Of a stretch of DNA of 52,710 nt, positions 10,933-21,955 are shown piece by piece. The position numbers were made by a program, and so were the translations under genes. The DNA is from Planctomycetaceae bacterium (GTDB lineage: Bacteria > Planctomycetota > Planctomycetia > Planctomycetales > Planctomycetaceae). Numbering within the stretch: position 1 is the first letter of the stretch; every line of letters starts with the position of its first letter. The DNA lies in the NCBI GenBank assembly GCA_028284145.1, contig JANQSH010000081.1, positions 1-52,710 on the forward strand, in the 5' to 3' direction. The notes beneath the pieces are model-generated. The model had not been told where the DNA came from, made no database searches, and saw only the letters and a program-made list of their open reading frames with translations.

Positions 10933-11874
10933 TCACTCGTCAATCAACACATCGACGAAACTGTCCGGGTCGAAGAGTTGCAAATCATCGATTTGCTCCC
11001 CGACACCCACGTATTTCACGGGGATCCCCAGTTGCTGACAAATCGGCAGAACAACCCCACCCTTCGCCGTTCCATCTAACTTGGCGAGAATCAACCCGGT
11101 GCAGTTCACTGCATTTGAGAAATTCGTCGCCTGGCTGATTCCGTTTTGTCCGGTCGTGGCGTCCAGCACGAGCAGGCTTTCATGTGGGCCTTCGGGAATC
11201 ACCTTCTGAATCACACGGTGAATCTTTTCCAGTTCTTCCATCAGATTCTTCTGTGTCTGCAAACGTCCGGCTGTGTCGATAATCACGAAATCCGCACCGG
11301 TTTCGACAGCACGCTCGCAGCCCGAGTAGGCCACACTCGCCGGGTCGGTGCCACTCGGCTTCGTAACAATGTCGCAACCAAGCCGCTCACTCCACATGGT
11401 CAATTGTTCGACGGCTGCCGCCCGGAAAGTGTCGCCCGCCGCCAGCACGACCTTTTTGCCCTGCTTCTGAATGAAGTTGGCCAGTTTAGCGATCGATGTC
11501 GTTTTACCAACGCCGTTGACTCCCGCCACCAGAATCACGGTTGGCCCCTGCTCCGCCTGAGTGATGGGCGAAAGCGGATCATCGAGATCGTACTGAACGG
11601 AACCGTCACCTTTCAGCAGGTCCTTTAAAGTTACTTTGACCGTTTCCCAAATCTCGTCAATAACGACCGTTCGTCCACCATGCTCCTTTCGCAGATCGGT
11701 AATGATGGCATCGACAGCAACCACTCCCATATCTGTTCGCAGCAAACCAGCTTCAAACTGGTTCAGTTTTTCCTCTGTAAGAATCTCGCCCGCTTTGAAA
11801 ACGTCGCGAACATCTTTGTTCAGGAATTCCTTTGTTTTCGTAAGACCCTTCTTGAGCTTGTCAAACAATCCCAT
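10933..11874 (-). CDS. ftsY: Signal recognition particle receptor FtsY
   Basis: FtsY is the SRP receptor GTPase that docks ribosome-nascent chains bound to Ffh at the inner membrane. The 313-aa product consists of the N domain (residues about 1-100, starting FDKLKKGLTKTKEFL) and the G domain, with GVNGVGKTTSIAKLA (G1) near residue 120, DTFRAAAVEQL, DTAGRLQTQKNLMEEL (G3), TKPSGTDPASV, AKLDGTAKGG (G4) and the closing GVGEQIDDLQLFDPDSFVDVLI. It lacks the acidic A domain of some proteobacterial FtsY, which is common. The start at 11874 matches the conserved MGLFDKLKKGL beginning. Confidence 0.97.
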   Translation of the reverse strand: MGLFDKLKKGLTKTKEFLNKDVRDVFKAGEILTEEKLNQFEAGLLRTDMGVVAVDAIITDLRKEHGGRTVVIDEIWETVKVTLKDLLKGDGSVQYDLDDPLSPITQAEQGPTVILVAGVNGVGKTTSIAKLANFIQKQGKKVVLAAGDTFRAAAVEQLTMWSERLGCDIVTKPSGTDPASVAYSGCERAVETGADFVIIDTAGRLQTQKNLMEELEKIHRVIQKVIPEGPHESLLVLDATTGQNGISQATNFSNAVNCTGLILAKLDGTAKGGVVLPICQQLGIPVKYVGVGEQIDDLQLFDPDSFVDVLIDE

Positions 11875-12140
11875 GGCTGCATCAACTTCGATAAAAACGG
11901 ATCAGAAAAGTTTCAAACACAAGGTCCGAATCATCGCTGAGAGTCCCGCAACCCGCAAGTCTGACAAACGACAAAGCCTGACACTGCTCCAAGTCCGGTG
12001 CCCATCCAGGTCATCCTCGCGCAGGAAGTTTTTGCAGGGCATCGCTCCTGCCTGCCGTTTGTCTGTGAGGAAGAGAATGGGACGTGATGACAGGATCAAC
12101 AGGATGATGCAGGGCCTTGCTCTGCCAGCCGTCTTCCTTT

Positions 12141-12234
12141 AGAGCGCGTCCGAGATAACCGTAACATCATCCGAACGGGTATTTCAGTTCCAAATGGTCC
12201 GCCAGCCGCTACGATAAAACTAGACGTAGTCTAA
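12141..12234 (+). repeat. Dispersed repeat family B, copy 1
   Basis: A 94-bp element runs from AGAGCGCGTCCGAGATAACC to ACTAGACGTAGTCTAA. It matches the reverse complement of 52479-52571 with only a handful of differences. It lies 8 bp beyond the stop of the esterase-like gene. It shares no sequence with family A. Confidence 0.9.
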
Positions 12235-12242
12235 CTGCCGCG

Positions 12243-12977
12243 CTACACGCGGCGGGATTCCTGTTCCAGACGTGAGGCGATGAACTCGATCGCCTCTTCC
12301 GCCATGCGATCAAAGAGCGGTGCGTCCTCTTCCTGCTGTGTGGGTTGCCACCGTGACTCAAATGGCACACCCATCGATGAAAGCTTGCTCGTCAGGCGTT
12401 CCACGCCGTCAAACCAGACCGAATTCGTTTCGCAGGCCAACCATTGATGTCGGGGCCAATCAAGCGGATGAATCTGCAATGTCACTGTCGCTTGTCGGAC
12501 TGCTTCCGGAGAGTTGAACAGGGAATCCAACACCGTGCCTCGACCGTGAAGAACCTGAAAATCGACGGCGGGTGAGATCGCAGCGACCACCGGGAACTCT
12601 CTGGCTCGGCGGTAAGCCAGTTGCAACACGCCTTGACCACCCATTTCGTGGCCCAGCAATCCCACGCGACGCGACTGACCGGCGGTCTGTTCCTGGAACC
12701 ATTCCGCCAATGGTCCCATCACGAAAGATAAGGGCGAAATCGCCGCGTCAAATTCTTCTACACGCTGATCAAGCCACCAGGTCGCACCTGCCCTGGGACA
12801 GGCGGCCCAGAGTCCACGGTCATTGAGCTGCTTTTCGTATACAGTCTGACCGCGCAACGTGGTTTCGTGCTGGTCGTGCAGATAGAGAACGCCTCGCCGC
12901 AATTCGTCTGGCCGGTCTGGTTTGAACAGTTCAATTGTCTGCCCGCCGACGTCGATCTGGCTCCATGTTCCTGCCAT
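12243..12977 (-). CDS. Esterase-like alpha/beta-hydrolase with altered nucleophile elbow
   Basis: The 244-aa product resembles the esterase D / S-formylglutathione hydrolase branch of the alpha/beta-hydrolase fold: an early beta-sheet region (GVLYLHDQHETTL), a WWLD segment, and the nucleophile-elbow region LLGHEMGGQGVLQLAYR near residues 110-126, followed by PVVAAISPAVDF. In active members the elbow reads GHSMGGHG; here the catalytic Ser is replaced by Glu. A plausible acid/His pair is also hard to place. It is probably not a normal serine esterase; a regulatory or binding role, or a different chemistry, is possible. No signal peptide, so cytoplasmic. It is divergent from hpt. Confidence 0.7.
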   Translation of the reverse strand: MAGTWSQIDVGGQTIELFKPDRPDELRRGVLYLHDQHETTLRGQTVYEKQLNDRGLWAACPRAGATWWLDQRVEEFDAAISPLSFVMGPLAEWFQEQTAGQSRRVGLLGHEMGGQGVLQLAYRRAREFPVVAAISPAVDFQVLHGRGTVLDSLFNSPEAVRQATVTLQIHPLDWPRHQWLACETNSVWFDGVERLTSKLSSMGVPFESRWQPTQQEEDAPLFDRMAEEAIEFIASRLEQESRRV

Positions 12978-13130
12978 ATTCGATTCACTTCTGCATGGTT
13001 ATGAATTTCGAGAGCCTGCTTTCGGAGATGACGGCTCTGTCGACCGACGTTTCCGATCACGGTATTCTATGCACTCTGGAGGATAAGCTGGAGCCCTCCG
13101 ACACGAAATCTCCTGGCAGGAACCCGAGCG

Positions 13131-13655
13131 GTGCAAATTCTGATTGAAGAAACGAAGATTCAGGAAGCGGTCAGCCAGTTGGCGACTTCGATCGCCCGTG
13201 ACCATCGCGATCGACCATTGACGATTCTTGGTGTCCTGACCGGCAGCATCGTTTTACTTTCGGATCTGATCCGGAAACTCGACATGCCTTTGCGGGTCGG
13301 ATTAATACAGGCTTCGAGTTACCGCGGTGCCACCACCACCCGTGGCAAACTCCACGTCAATACCGGGTTGGTACCTGATATCGAGGGACGGGACATTGTG
13401 TTAATCGACGACATCTTTGACACGGGCCACACACTGGCCAGGTTGACGAATGAGGTGCGCGGGTTGAATCCCAGCAGCCTCAAATCGGCCGTTTTGCTTT
13501 GGAAAGATGGTCGACAAGAGGTGGAACTGACGCCCGATTATCACTGCTTCAAGATTCCAGACCGATTCGTTGTCGGGTATGGGCTCGATTACGACGACGA
13601 TTTTCGCCACTTGCCCTACATCGCCAGTCTGGAGGAGTCAGATCTGAAGAATTGA
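13131..13655 (+). CDS. hpt: Hypoxanthine phosphoribosyltransferase
   Basis: This purine-salvage enzyme converts hypoxanthine (and usually guanine) plus PRPP to IMP or GMP. The 174-aa product has GVLTGSIVLLSDLIRKL near residue 35, SSYRGATTTRGKL (flexible loop), the PRPP-binding motif DIVLIDDIFDTGHTL near residues 88-102, and FVVGYGLDYDDDFRHLPYIA at the end, all in family order. Length is typical. The start is the GTG at 13131, with AGGA 8 bases upstream; the first residues QILIEETKIQEAV match the family. guaB elsewhere in the window acts on its product IMP. Confidence 0.95.
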   Translation: MQILIEETKIQEAVSQLATSIARDHRDRPLTILGVLTGSIVLLSDLIRKLDMPLRVGLIQASSYRGATTTRGKLHVNTGLVPDIEGRDIVLIDDIFDTGHTLARLTNEVRGLNPSSLKSAVLLWKDGRQEVELTPDYHCFKIPDRFVVGYGLDYDDDFRHLPYIASLEESDLKN

Positions 13656-13866
13656 GGATTCGTTCTCAACACACTTTCGATGTGGAATCGAGACTCATTT
13701 TCAACTCCAGGCCGAGACACCATATCAATCAGCGAAGATCATTCCCGATGGCGAAGTTCACAGTAGTCGACTGGCTGTCACAACATTACAATCCAACCCA
13801 CGCGGCGGGAATTGTTCGCCCCATCAACCACAAAAAACACATTTCACGAGCAGTAAGAGGAATACC

Positions 13867-14346
13867 ATGCAAGGCAGCCAAAAGGTCATCGATGCCCTGA
13901 ATGCCGGGCTGACAATCGAATTGACGGCTATCAATCAATACTTCATTCAGGCGAAAATGTGCGAAAACTGGGGATTTCGCAAGTTGAGCGCGAAACATTA
14001 CGAAGAATCGATTGGCGAAATGAAACATGCCGAGCAGTTAATCGACCGCATTCTGTTTCTGGAAGGTGTTCCGGAAATCGCCCGGTACGATGTCATTCGT
14101 GCCGGCACGAGCGTGAAAGAGCAGTTTGAGCACGATCTGGAACTGGAAACAAAGGGTGTCAACACCTACAACGAAGCGGTAACGTTGTGCATTGCCGAAA
14201 ATGATGGCGGCAGCCGGGAGATGATCGAAAAGATTCTTGTGGAATCGGAAGAGCATGTCGACTGGCTGGAAGCGCAACTCGAATTGATTGAAACGGTGGG
14301 GATCGAAAATTACCTCGCCACACAAATCGGTGATCACCCTGCCTGA
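13867..14346 (+). CDS. bfr: Bacterioferritin
   Basis: Bacterioferritin forms a 24-subunit shell that oxidises Fe(II) and stores it as ferric mineral, with haem bound between subunit pairs. The 159-aa product has the ferroxidase residues Glu18 (ELTAINQYF), Glu51 and His54 (GEMKHAEQL), Glu94 (LELETKGV), Glu127 and His130 (ESEEHVDWLE). Met52 is the residue expected to ligate haem. GAGG lies upstream of the ATG at 13867. The gene stands alone between hpt and the convergent leuS. Confidence 0.96.
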   Translation: MQGSQKVIDALNAGLTIELTAINQYFIQAKMCENWGFRKLSAKHYEESIGEMKHAEQLIDRILFLEGVPEIARYDVIRAGTSVKEQFEHDLELETKGVNTYNEAVTLCIAENDGGSREMIEKILVESEEHVDWLEAQLELIETVGIENYLATQIGDHPA

Positions 14347-14683
14347 TGACCATCCAAACTCCTCGATGGAGGACATAGTTGGGCTCCCCTCTCCTCGATT
14401 ACAGCCTCTTGATGACTTCGTCTCCCTTTTTGGCAAACAGGGCCACCTTTGAGTTAAGGTGTGTCAGTGACAGGCGGCTACCAGGGTGATTCATACCCGC
14501 CTTCGCGGGTATGACGGGAGAAGGCCAAAATCTTTCCGAACTCATCCTGTAATCCTGTCCGTCCTCTTCAGGAAAGAGCTTTCGACAGGATTAGGCAGTA
14601 CGGACTTTTATCTGTGGCGGCTTACGCCCCATTTGGAACGATAACAGCCGATCGAAAGACGCCACACTTATCCGTTTGCCGCT
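14347..14683. other. Intergenic region with short hairpins, bfr-leuS convergence
   Basis: About 340 bases between bfr and repeat copy 6 contain no gene. A strong hairpin, CATACCCGC/GCGGGTATG, lies at 14492-14513, a weaker one (CACCTT/AAGGTG) at about 14441-14458, and there are scraps of a CAGGATTA/ATCCTGT motif at about 14545-14595 that recurs near 12092 and 18091. Either hairpin could end bfr or leuS transcripts, but neither has a T tract. Confidence 0.5.
14492..14513. repeat. Short perfect hairpin, CATACCCGC/GCGGGTATG
   Basis: A 9-bp perfect stem with a 4-base loop CTTC. Hairpins of this GC-rich TTCG-like type recur in many bacterial intergenic regions. No T tract follows, so it is not scored as a terminator. 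Confidence 0.7.
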
Positions 14684-14782
14684 ATAGAGAGTTTAACCTT
14701 CTGGTGTCGCCACTGGCTCGTGGGGCCTGTATTGCAGTCCAATCGATGCTCATCGCGGCACAGAAGAGCGTAATATGCTCTA
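14684..14782 (-). repeat. Dispersed repeat family A, copy 6 (short form)
   Basis: It reads in reverse orientation from TAGAGAGTTTAACCTT through GGCTCGTGGGG to AGAGCGTAATATGCTCTA. The final CTA (14780-14782) is the stop codon of leuS on the minus strand. Here the palindromic end, not the TAGAGCAG end, supplies the stop. Confidence 0.82.
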
Positions 14783-17700
14783 ACCCTTCACGACGAAATT
14801 CACCAGTCGGCCCGGGACAACAATCACCTTCACCACATTCCTGCCTTCCAACTGCTTCGCAACCGTTCCATCGGCGCGGGCAGCGGCTTCAATTGTCGCC
14901 TGATCCGCATCCGCAGCCACACTCACCTTCGATCGCAGTTTTCCGTTGACCTGAACCGGAATCTCCACCGTCGATTCCACGATTTTGCTTTCGTCAAACT
15001 CGGGCCACGGCTCATACGCCAGCGTGTCGTCATGCCCGCAGATGTGCCACAGTTCCTCGGCAATGTGTGGCGCAAACGGTGACAGCAACAGAATGAACGA
15101 TTCCAGAGCCGACTTCGGACGCGGTTCCTGCTGGCTGAATTCATTCGTAAACTCCATCATCCGGCTGATGGCCGTGTTGAAGCTCAGCTTTTCGATGTCT
15201 TCAGTGACCGCCTTGATTGTCTTGTGCAGCGTTCGCAACTGATCTTCGTTCGGTTTGACATCCTGCACGGCGACATTCAACTGAATTTCATTGGCCCGTT
15301 CGTCGATGAACATCCGCCAGACCCGCCCCAGGAATCGCGCAACGCCATCCACGCCCGACATGCTCCAGGGCTTCACCTGTTCCAGCGGCCCCATGAACAT
15401 CTCGTACATCCGCAACGAGTCGGCTCCGTACAGGTTCACGACGTCGTCAGGGTTGACGACATTCCCGCGTGATTTGGACATCTTTTCCGTGTGGGCATCC
15501 AACCGATATTCGCCATGTTCATCACTGAAATACGGGACTCCCTTTTTCAAATCGACTTGGTCGCGAGGGATTTCTTTTTGTCCAAATTCGCCACTTTTGA
15601 ATGTGAGACCAGTTGCCTCATCAGCAATCAACCCCTCATTGCTTTCATCATCGACGACATCTGCGCTCACCATTACTTCGGTGTTATTCCCATTCTTGTC
15701 GACACGCAGATTAACATAATAAGTTGGTTCACCCAGAATCATTCCCTGGTTGACCAGTTTCTGAAACGGCTCGGCAATAGTGACATGCCCGCGATCGAAC
15801 AGCACCTTGTGCCAGAACCGCGAATACAACAGATGCAACACGGCATGTTCCGCACCGCCGATGTACAAGTCGACCGGCAGCCACGCCCTCTCTTTTTCAG
15901 GGTCGATGAAGACGGAGTCGTTCTTTGGATCTGCAAAGCGGATGTAGTACCAGCAGGAACCGGCCCATTGGGGCATCGTGTTGGTTTCGCGCAGCAATTT
16001 CGTGCCGTCGGCCGCGGTCCTGTACAACCACTCATCGGGCGACTCGGCCAACGGTGGTTCGGGTGATCCCCCCGACTTTGAACCTTCACCATGTCCTTTG
16101 AACTCGAAATCCTCCGGCAATGTCACCGGTAAATTGGCAACATCGTCAGTGCGCAACAAACCGGTGCGATTGCCGTTTTTATCCAGTTCATGCCAGATCG
16201 GAAACGGTTCGCCCCAGAAATGCTGACGGCTGAACAACCAGTCCCGCAATTTGTAATTGACAGCCTGTTTGCCCAGACCGTTTTCGGCCAGATCACTCGT
16301 GATCTTCGCCTTGAAGTCGGCTGTCGACAGACCATTGTAATCGCCGGAGTTGATGGCCGTTCCCTGACCGGCAAAAGATTTGAAGAACAGGTACGGATAT
16401 GTCGCGTGTAAATCGGCCAATGCTAAAGCATCATTGTCGATTATCGAGTTCGCCAACTCTTCGATTGGAGAATTACTAATATCCGAAGAAATTTCTCCCA
16501 TCGGCCGGTCGATGAATTCTTTCGCCGATGTTACGGCGTCATCTTCATAAGCGAATTGGTGATTCTCCCACAGCCATTGATCGTTTGCGCTCACAACCGT
16601 CTTTATCGGCAGTTGGAACTCTTTAGCGAATTCAAAATCTCTTTCATCGTGCGCAGGAACCGCCATGATCGCCCCTGTGCCGTAACTGATCAGCACGTAG
16701 TCGGCGATCCAGATCGGCACCTGCTCACCATTGACCGGGTTGAAGGCGTAGGAGCCGGTGAAGACGCCCGTTTTTTCCTTTGCCAGATCGGTCCGGTCCA
16801 GATCGCTTTTCAACGACGCCTGTCGCTGATACTTCGCGACTTCTTCCGCCTGTTCAGCAGTCGTCAGACGTTCGACGTAGGGATGCTCCGGTGCCAGCAC
16901 CATATAGGTTGCACCGAACAGCGTGTCGGGTCGGGTCGTGTAGACGCGCAAAACTTCCTCGCCCGGCTCGGAAGGCAAACCAGAATCTCTACGTGACGAC
17001 TTCCAAACGTCAAAACCATCAGTCGTCCGATCGCTTTCCTTGTCGCCAATGAAGAAGTCGACTTCCGCACCGGTACTTTTGCCAATCCAGTTGCGCTGCA
17101 ACAGTTTGATCGATTCCGACCAGTCGACGTCCTCCAGTTCGTCCAGCAGACGTTCGGCATACGCCGTGATTCGCAACATCCATTGCCGCAACGGAATTCG
17201 CTCAACCGGATGCGCACCCCGTTCGCTCAGCCCCTCGGCTGTGACTTCCTCGTTTGCCAAGACCGTGCCCAACGCGGGACACCAGTTGACCGGCGCTTCG
17301 TGCTGATACGCCAGGCGATGTCGATCCTGATATCGGCGGACGGCTTCTTCTCCATCATTCGCGACGTCATCCGGAATCGGCAACTCCGCAATCGGCCTCC
17401 CTTTGCCCATCCGCTCGACGCCATCCGGCCCCGTCCAGAGATGTTCCGGATCGTACCAGGTGTCGAACAGTTCCAGAAAGATCCACTGCGTCCAGCGGAA
17501 GTAGTCTTCATCGGTTGTGGAAAACTCACGGTCCCAGTCGTAACTGAACCCCAGCATTTTCAACTGTCGACGGAATGTGTCGATATTCTGGTACGTTGTG
17601 ATGCGGGGATGCGTGCCGGTCTTGATCGCGTGTTGTTCGGCGGGCAGTCCGAAGGCGTCCCAACCCATCGGATGCAACACACTTTTGCCCTTCATCCGGC

Positions 17701-17896
17701 TGTAGCGGCAGACGATATCGGTCGCAGTGTAACCCTCGGGATGGCCCACATGCAATCCACTGCCGGAGGGGTACGGGAACATATCCAGCACGTATAGTTT
17801 TTTGCCGGTGGGCATTTCGGGGGCAGCGAAAATTTTGTTTTCTTCCCAGTATTTCTGCCAGCGAGGTTCAATACGTTTGGCGTCGTAGCGAGGCAT
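14780..17896 (-). CDS. leuS: Leucyl-tRNA synthetase, enlarged
   Basis: LeuRS charges tRNA-Leu and hydrolyses mischarged tRNA in its CP1 editing domain. The 1038-aa product has the HIGH-type motif in [20 protein letters not shown] near residue 40, the editing domain with [22 protein letters not shown] and [19 protein letters not shown], the [10 protein letters not shown] signature in the C-terminal third, and the anticodon-binding domain. It is about 170 aa longer than the E. coli enzyme; extra stretches are visible in the CP1 region ([17 protein letters not shown] through [10 protein letters not shown]) and before KMSKS ([17 protein letters not shown]). The start gives the conserved [16 protein letters not shown]. 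Its stop lies in repeat copy 6. Confidence 0.97.
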   Translation of the reverse strand: MPRYDAKRIEPRWQKYWEENKIFAAPEMPTGKKLYVLDMFPYPSGSGLHVGHPEGYTATDIVCRYSRMKGKSVLHPMGWDAFGLPAEQHAIKTGTHPRITTYQNIDTFRRQLKMLGFSYDWDREFSTTDEDYFRWTQWIFLELFDTWYDPEHLWTGPDGVERMGKGRPIAELPIPDDVANDGEEAVRRYQDRHRLAYQHEAPVNWCPALGTVLANEEVTAEGLSERGAHPVERIPLRQWMLRITAYAERLLDELEDVDWSESIKLLQRNWIGKSTGAEVDFFIGDKESDRTTDGFDVWKSSRRDSGLPSEPGEEVLRVYTTRPDTLFGATYMVLAPEHPYVERLTTAEQAEEVAKYQRQASLKSDLDRTDLAKEKTGVFTGSYAFNPVNGEQVPIWIADYVLISYGTGAIMAVPAHDERDFEFAKEFQLPIKTVVSANDQWLWENHQFAYEDDAVTSAKEFIDRPMGEISSDISNSPIEELANSIIDNDALALADLHATYPYLFFKSFAGQGTAINSGDYNGLSTADFKAKITSDLAENGLGKQAVNYKLRDWLFSRQHFWGEPFPIWHELDKNGNRTGLLRTDDVANLPVTLPEDFEFKGHGEGSKSGGSPEPPLAESPDEWLYRTAADGTKLLRETNTMPQWAGSCWYYIRFADPKNDSVFIDPEKERAWLPVDLYIGGAEHAVLHLLYSRFWHKVLFDRGHVTIAEPFQKLVNQGMILGEPTYYVNLRVDKNGNNTEVMVSADVVDDESNEGLIADEATGLTFKSGEFGQKEIPRDQVDLKKGVPYFSDEHGEYRLDAHTEKMSKSRGNVVNPDDVVNLYGADSLRMYEMFMGPLEQVKPWSMSGVDGVARFLGRVWRMFIDERANEIQLNVAVQDVKPNEDQLRTLHKTIKAVTEDIEKLSFNTAISRMMEFTNEFSQQEPRPKSALESFILLLSPFAPHIAEELWHICGHDDTLAYEPWPEFDESKIVESTVEIPVQVNGKLRSKVSVAADADQATIEAAARADGTVAKQLEGRNVVKVIVVPGRLVNFVVKG

Positions 17897-18262
17897 GGCG
17901 ATTGATGTTCTTTCTGAGCGAGGCTTGACACAGTCGAGGCGCCGGAAGCAATGTTCCTGATAAAACCATGTTCTGGACGGAGCGCTCTTTCATATCGTCA
18001 GACATGGTTCTTTGCAATTTTGATTTTCACGGCTTTGATTTTCACTGCGAAATAAACCAGACACACGAAATTGGCAAAGAGATTCAGACAGGATTACAGG
18101 ATGAAGTCACGGTACGCTGTGCGTAGCACGTCGGCTGGTAGAGGCCTCCCACGAGCCAGAAACGTCACACGAATAAGGAAACTGTTCTATAATCAGCCGT
18201 AGTCAATTCATTTGAATTCTGAATGGGATTCATGTTTGATGATCAGTCGGCAAACGCACTCT
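17897..18262. other. Intergenic region between leuS and metH
   Basis: The stretch holds a short direct repeat of TTTGATTTTCAC (about 18012-18046), a GACAGGATTACAGGATGAAG motif at about 18090, and partial family A copy 7. No gene is visible. The leuS promoter should lie here on the minus strand but is not obvious. Confidence 0.5.
18138..18192 (+). repeat. Dispersed repeat family A, copy 7 (partial)
   Basis: Only the right half is present: CCTCCCACGAGCCAGAAACG, then TCACACGAATAAGGAAACTG and TTCTATAA. The palindromic left end is missing, so this is a decayed or truncated copy. Confidence 0.75.
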
Positions 18263-21200
18263 TCAATACGCCAGATTGGGGGCAAGCCAGCGTTCCACCT
18301 GCTCGACCGTCATGCCCTTTCGGCGGGCGTAATCTCCCACCTGGTCTTTCGTAATTCGATCAACTGAGAAGTAACGTGATTCGGGATGCCCGAAATACAA
18401 TCCGCTGACCGACGCTGCCGGCAACATGGCAAAGGACTCGGTCAATGAGATCCCCGCATTGTCAGTCGCCATGAGCAGATCGAAAAGTTCGGCCTTGCAG
18501 GTGTGGTCGGGACAGGCGGGGTAGCCGAACGCCGGGCGGATGCCACGGTATTTCTCGGCGATCAACTCTTCGTTGCTGAGGTGTTCTCCCCGACCGAAGC
18601 CCCAATCCTTGCGGGCCTGCTGATGCAGCATTTCTGCAAAGGCCTCGGCCAGTCGATCGGCAATTGCCTTGGCCATGATGCTTTTGTAGTCATCATGTTG
18701 ATCGTCATATTGTCTGACCAGTTCATCGCAACCAAGACCGGTTGTCACGGCGAAAGCGCCAATGTAATCGGCCCGACCGGAATCGCTGGGGGCGATGTAG
18801 TCAGCCAATGATCTGAAATCGTCCTGCCCTTTCCGTTCCCACTGTTGCCGCAGCATGGGGAACCGGGTTAGTGCTTTCTCCCGGCATTCATCAGCGAACA
18901 GCACGATATCCTCGCCAACACTGTTGGCAGGCCAGAAACCATACACGCCTTTGGCCGTCAGTTTTTGACCGGTAATGATCTCTTCGAGCAGATCGCGTGC
19001 ATCGTCGTACAGTTTTTTTGCTTCGGCTCCGACATCGGGATCATCGAAAATCTTCGGGAACTTGCCGCGCAACTCCCAGGTCTGGAAGAAGGGGGACCAG
19101 TCGATGTATTCGGCAATTTCTTTCAATGAGACGTCTTCGAGTGTGTGCAGACCGAGAAACGAGGGTTTGTCGATCTGGACAGAGTCCCAATCGGTTGCCC
19201 AACGTCTGCTGCAGGCGGTCGCGAAGTCGACGAGGTTTTTCTGCTGACGCTCGCCGAATGCCGCTCGGTCTTTCTCCTGTGCCGCCCGGTTCTTTTCGTC
19301 AAAGGCGGTTTTCTGATCATCGTCGAGCAACTGTTCCACCACCGGCACTGAGAGCGAAGCATCGAGTACATGCACGACGGACTGGTCGTATTCCGGAGCA
19401 ATCTTCACAGCGGTATGCCTGGCGCTTGTCGTAGCTCCTCCGATGAGAAGAGGAATGTGGAAATCCTGCCGCTTCATCTCTTTGGCGATATGTACCATTT
19501 CATCCAGCGAGGGGGTAATCAGACCGCTGAGTCCGATGACATCCGCTCCTTCTTTTTTCGCAGTCGCCAGAATGTCCTCAGCCGGAACCATCACGCCCAG
19601 ATCGATGACGTTAAAGTTGTTGCATCGCAGCACCACCGCGACAATGTTCTTGCCGATGTCATGCACGTCCCCTTTGACCGTAGCGAGAACGATCACACCA
19701 CGATTGCTGGATTCCGCTTCGGCGACATCTTCCTCTTCCATGAAGGGGGTGAGCCAGGCGACGGATTTTTTCATCACGCGGGCGGACTTCACCACTTGCG
19801 GCAGGAACATTTTTCCGGCACCAAACAGTTCACCGACGACATTCATGCCATCCATGAGCGGCCCCTGAATGACATTTAAGGGCCGATCATATTTCAGCCG
19901 CGCTTCTTCGGTGTCCTCGTCAATAAATTCGGTAATCCCTTTGAGCAACGCATACTTCAGGCGTTCTTCGACGGATGCTTCACGCCAGGCCAACACTTGC
20001 GAATTGTCTTTCGTTTTCGCCTGATCCTTGACCGTTTCAGCATAGTCAATCAGTCGCTCGGTCGCGTCTTCCCGGCGATTGAGCAGAACATCTTCCACGT
20101 ATTCCAGCAGTATCTTGTCGATTTCCTCATAAACTTCCAGTTGACCCGCGTTGACGATCCCCATATCCAGACCAGCTTCGATGGCGTGGTAGAGGAACGC
20201 AGCGTTCATCGCTTCGCGAACGACATTGTTGCCCCGGAAGGAGAACGAAATGTTGCTCACGCCGCCGGACGTTTTCGCGCCCGGACATTCCTGTTTGATG
20301 CGACGAACCGCTTCGATAAATTCCACCGCGTAATTGGAATGCTCTTCCATTCCGGTGCCGACGGTCAGAATGTTCGGGTCGAAAATGATGTCCTCAGCCG
20401 GAAATCCAACCTCTTCTGTAAGCAGTTGGAACGCGCGCTTGCTGATTTCGACTTTGTGATCGCAGTCAACCGCCTGCCCTTCCTCATCGAAGGCCATCAC
20501 AATCACGGCGGCACCATACCGGCGAATCAGCTTCGCCTGCCGCAGGAATTCCTCTTCTCCTTCTTTGAGGCTGATGGAATTGACGACCGCCTTGCCCTGT
20601 ACACATTTTAGCCCGGCTTCGATGACCGACCATTTCGAGCTGTCGATCATGATCGGCACGCGACAGATGTCTGGCTCCGAGGCGATGAGATTGAGAAATG
20701 TTTGCATTGCCTGCTCACTGTCGAGCAGACCTTCGTCCATGTTCACATCGATGATGTTTGCCCCCCCTTCGACCTGATCACGGGCGACGGCGAGCGCTTC
20801 ATCGTACTTTTCTTCGCGAATCAAACGGGCAAACTTGCGCGAACCGGTGACATTCGTCCGCTCGCCCACCATGATGAAGTTGCTGTCTTCACGGATCGTC
20901 AGCGGTTCAAGTCCGCTGTAACGGGAGTCGTGCGGCACGTCGGGATGCGTGCGTGGCCGCAAATCTTTCGCCATCTCCGCTAATGCACGAATATGCTCCG
21001 GCGTGGTGCCACAGCATCCACCGATGATATTCACCCAGCCATTGTCAGCGAAGCCTTTCAACAACTCGGCCATCTGGTTGGGCGTCTGATCGTAGGCTCC
21101 GAATTCATTCGGCAGGCCGGCGTTGGGATGGCAACTGATGTGCGTCGGCGAAATGCGGGACAACTCCGCAATGTAAGGCCGCATCTCTTCCGCGCCGAGT

Positions 21201-21955
21201 GCGCAGTTAATGCCGACGCTCATAATGTTGGCGTGCGAGATCGAATTCCAGAACGCTTCGACAGTTTGCCCCGATAGCGTACGACCACTGGCATCGGTAA
21301 TGGTGACGGAAACCATCACCGGAATGTCGATATCGTGCTGCTCGACGTATTGATCAATCGCAAACAGACAGGCTTTGAGGTTAAGTGTGTCGAAGGTCGT
21401 TTCGGGCATCAGCAGATCGACACCGCCGTCAATCAAGCCGGCGATCTGCTCGGTGTAGCTTTCGACCAGTTGGTCAAATGTCACTGCCCGATAGCCAGGA
21501 TCGTTGACATCCGGTGAAAGCGACAAAGTGCGATTCATCGGACCGATGCTGCCGGCAACAAACCGGGGACGATCCGGCGTGAGAGCTGTGAAATCATCAG
21601 CCGCTTTGCGTGCCACTTCCGCCGCGGACTTGTTGATCACATGAATTTCGGATTCGAGCTGATAGTCGGCCATTGAAATCGAAGTCGAGTTGAAGGTGTT
21701 CGTCTCGATGATGTCGCTGCCGGCTTCGAGATATTTTCGGTGAATCTCCTCGATGATCTGCGGTTGGGTGACACAGAGGAGGTCGTTGCAGCCTTTGAGA
21801 TCGCAGGGATGATCGGCATATTGCGATCCCCGGAAAGCGGTTTCGTCCAACTGGTGGGCCTGAATCATCGTACCCATTGCACCATCCAGCAGCAGGATAT
21901 GCTTTTCCAGTTGTTCGAAAATCGTACTTTGCTTGGTTGGCGAGGCTGTACTCAT
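18263..21955 (-). CDS. metH: Cobalamin-dependent methionine synthase
   Basis: MetH transfers the methyl group of 5-methyltetrahydrofolate to homocysteine through methylcobalamin. The 1230-aa product has all four modules: homocysteine-binding domain ([11 protein letters not shown] at the start, the Zn ligands in [11 protein letters not shown] and [11 protein letters not shown]), the pterin-binding domain ([21 protein letters not shown] onward), the cobalamin cap and Rossmann domain with the haem-like motif [10 protein letters not shown] (His is the Co ligand) and [14 protein letters not shown], and the C-terminal SAM-dependent reactivation domain ([15 protein letters not shown]). Length is normal. 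It is divergent from ahcY, so methionine regeneration and SAH clearance lie side by side. No cobalamin riboswitch was recognised upstream. Confidence 0.98.
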   Translation of the reverse strand: MSTASPTKQSTIFEQLEKHILLLDGAMGTMIQAHQLDETAFRGSQYADHPCDLKGCNDLLCVTQPQIIEEIHRKYLEAGSDIIETNTFNSTSISMADYQLESEIHVINKSAAEVARKAADDFTALTPDRPRFVAGSIGPMNRTLSLSPDVNDPGYRAVTFDQLVESYTEQIAGLIDGGVDLLMPETTFDTLNLKACLFAIDQYVEQHDIDIPVMVSVTITDASGRTLSGQTVEAFWNSISHANIMSVGINCALGAEEMRPYIAELSRISPTHISCHPNAGLPNEFGAYDQTPNQMAELLKGFADNGWVNIIGGCCGTTPEHIRALAEMAKDLRPRTHPDVPHDSRYSGLEPLTIREDSNFIMVGERTNVTGSRKFARLIREEKYDEALAVARDQVEGGANIIDVNMDEGLLDSEQAMQTFLNLIASEPDICRVPIMIDSSKWSVIEAGLKCVQGKAVVNSISLKEGEEEFLRQAKLIRRYGAAVIVMAFDEEGQAVDCDHKVEISKRAFQLLTEEVGFPAEDIIFDPNILTVGTGMEEHSNYAVEFIEAVRRIKQECPGAKTSGGVSNISFSFRGNNVVREAMNAAFLYHAIEAGLDMGIVNAGQLEVYEEIDKILLEYVEDVLLNRREDATERLIDYAETVKDQAKTKDNSQVLAWREASVEERLKYALLKGITEFIDEDTEEARLKYDRPLNVIQGPLMDGMNVVGELFGAGKMFLPQVVKSARVMKKSVAWLTPFMEEEDVAEAESSNRGVIVLATVKGDVHDIGKNIVAVVLRCNNFNVIDLGVMVPAEDILATAKKEGADVIGLSGLITPSLDEMVHIAKEMKRQDFHIPLLIGGATTSARHTAVKIAPEYDQSVVHVLDASLSVPVVEQLLDDDQKTAFDEKNRAAQEKDRAAFGERQQKNLVDFATACSRRWATDWDSVQIDKPSFLGLHTLEDVSLKEIAEYIDWSPFFQTWELRGKFPKIFDDPDVGAEAKKLYDDARDLLEEIITGQKLTAKGVYGFWPANSVGEDIVLFADECREKALTRFPMLRQQWERKGQDDFRSLADYIAPSDSGRADYIGAFAVTTGLGCDELVRQYDDQHDDYKSIMAKAIADRLAEAFAEMLHQQARKDWGFGRGEHLSNEELIAEKYRGIRPAFGYPACPDHTCKAELFDLLMATDNAGISLTESFAMLPAASVSGLYFGHPESRYFSVDRITKDQVGDYARRKGMTVEQVERWLAPNLAY

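Noticed and set aside
14612..14645. Partial copy of repeat family B (GGCGGCTTACGCCCCATTTGG)
   Set aside because: Only about a dozen bases in a row resemble the family B core; too short to call.
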